DNA of 30,468 nucleotides. Origin: Hyphomonas sp. UBA5111. Lineage in GTDB: Bacteria > Pseudomonadota > Alphaproteobacteria > Caulobacterales > Hyphomonadaceae. The notes below the pieces were generated by a model, which was not told the origin of the DNA, made no database searches, and was given only the letters and a program-made list of their open reading frames with translations. The position numbers and the translations under genes were made by a program. The stretch spans positions 11,312 through 41,779 of the forward strand of contig DHZF01000076.1 of assembly GCA_002414505.1 (NCBI GenBank). The letters are read 5' to 3'. Positions 30,161 through 30,468 of this stretch are shown here, piece after piece (within the stretch, counting starts at the first letter, position 1; each line of letters opens with the position of its first letter).

Positions 30161-30468
30161 ATGTCTGAAAGCACGCAGCAGAAAGTCTTCGAAATGCTCA
30201 CCTCCGGCGATGAGGGCCGGGTGTGCAAGGACATTCCAGACAGCGCCTGCCGGGACGAAGCCGGAAATTTCTTCACCCATGTGGCCAGCCTCTCGACCAG
30301 CAAGATTTCAGATGGCCTGATCGACCCCAAGCTCGTGCTGAGCTGGCTGCTGACGACCCTTGGCGCGCCGACCTGGCTGATCGGCCTGCTCGTACCGGTG
30401 CGCGAAGCGGGCGCCCTGTTGCCACAACTCTTCACCGCCGCCGCGCTGCGCCGCCTGCCCCAGCGCAA
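30161..30468 (+). CDS. MFS-type transporter, N-terminal part only
   Basis: The frame opens at ATG 30161 and runs off the window after 102 codons. It encodes MSESTQQKVFEMLTSGDEGR, then VCKDIPDSACRDEAGNFF, SKISDGLIDPKLVLSWLL and GLLVPVREAGALLPQLF. I recall the CKDIP-C-NFF and VREAGALLPQ patterns from a subgroup of alphaproteobacterial MFS transporters, whose soluble head precedes the first helices. The substrate is unknown. It is divergent from the radical SAM gene, 103 bp apart. No clear ribosome site is visible. Confidence 0.7.
   Translation, partial: MSESTQQKVFEMLTSGDEGRVCKDIPDSACRDEAGNFFTHVASLSTSKISDGLIDPKLVLSWLLTTLGAPTWLIGLLVPVREAGALLPQLFTAAALRRLPQR

Noticed and set aside
30058..30468. 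Upstream extension of the radical SAM frame to the window edge
   Set aside because: The extension is antisense to the MFS-type transporter start and has no radical SAM family character; ATG 30057 fits the family.

Overview
The window is a GC-rich chromosomal segment of an alphaproteobacterium. Family Hyphomonadaceae is my best guess, based on overall protein character, a primase that has lost its zinc ligands, and a candidate sigma-EcfG promoter (GGAAC-N17-CGTT), which is the general stress signature of this class. The assignment to family is inference. Almost all of the DNA is ordinary core and near-core chromosome. I see no insertion sequence, prophage, CRISPR array, tRNA or recognisable defence island.

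Layout. (1) 1-5625, minus strand: the end of a macromolecular-synthesis cluster, with rpoD (cut by the window edge), a doubtful small ORF, dnaG, a PRC-barrel lipoprotein with its own terminator and stress-type promoter, and a GatB/YqeY protein. (2) 5702-7634, plus: carA and a 2-oxoglutarate/Fe(II) oxygenase. (3) 7653-8640: a TetR regulator with a perfect 17-bp operator, followed by a gene-poor, AT-richer stretch full of inverted repeats. (4) 8642-14161, minus: a tightly coupled set (two-TM protein, methyltransferase, DUF3445 haem-type N-demethylase, EVE protein) followed by a large GH3 lipoprotein glycosidase. (5) 14390-16041, plus: an EamA transporter overlapping an amidase; then a convergent YihY/BrkB membrane protein. 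(6) 17134-19404: a low-molecular-weight phosphatase-like protein (plus), a lipoprotein and an acyl-CoA-dehydrogenase-like flavoprotein (minus). (7) 19554-19929: the RNase P RNA gene, rnpB, with nested inverted repeats just after it. (8) 20035-21656: divergent DUF4380-like lipoprotein and a small protein with a perfect -10 box placed for leaderless translation. (9) 21749-25775, minus: a six-gene operon (28-residue membrane protein, Ca/Na antiporter, pteridine-reductase-type SDR, threonine aldolase, DUF2959 lipoprotein, DUF3052). (10) 25935-28419: NUDIX hydrolase (plus), a 33-residue membrane protein, pgsA and hslO (minus). (11) 28569-30468: a divergent YidD-like protein with a small partner (plus), a radical SAM protein of unknown role (minus) and the start of an MFS-type transporter (plus).

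How they fit together: housekeeping functions dominate (replication priming, transcription, carbamoyl phosphate, RNase P, phosphatidylglycerol synthesis, redox chaperone Hsp33). The most interesting signals are small or regulatory: two unlisted single-TM microproteins (25689-25775 and 26411-26512), the EcfG-type promoter, several promoters whose -10 box lies 6-8 nt from a start codon lacking a Shine-Dalgarno, tandem abutting hairpins at 21565-21617, three successive palindromes between hslO and yidD, and a strong terminator at 26731-26768 with no obvious gene feeding it. I did not find a clear-cut new multi-gene system. The nearest candidates are the DUF3445/EVE/methyltransferase operon and the orphan radical SAM locus.
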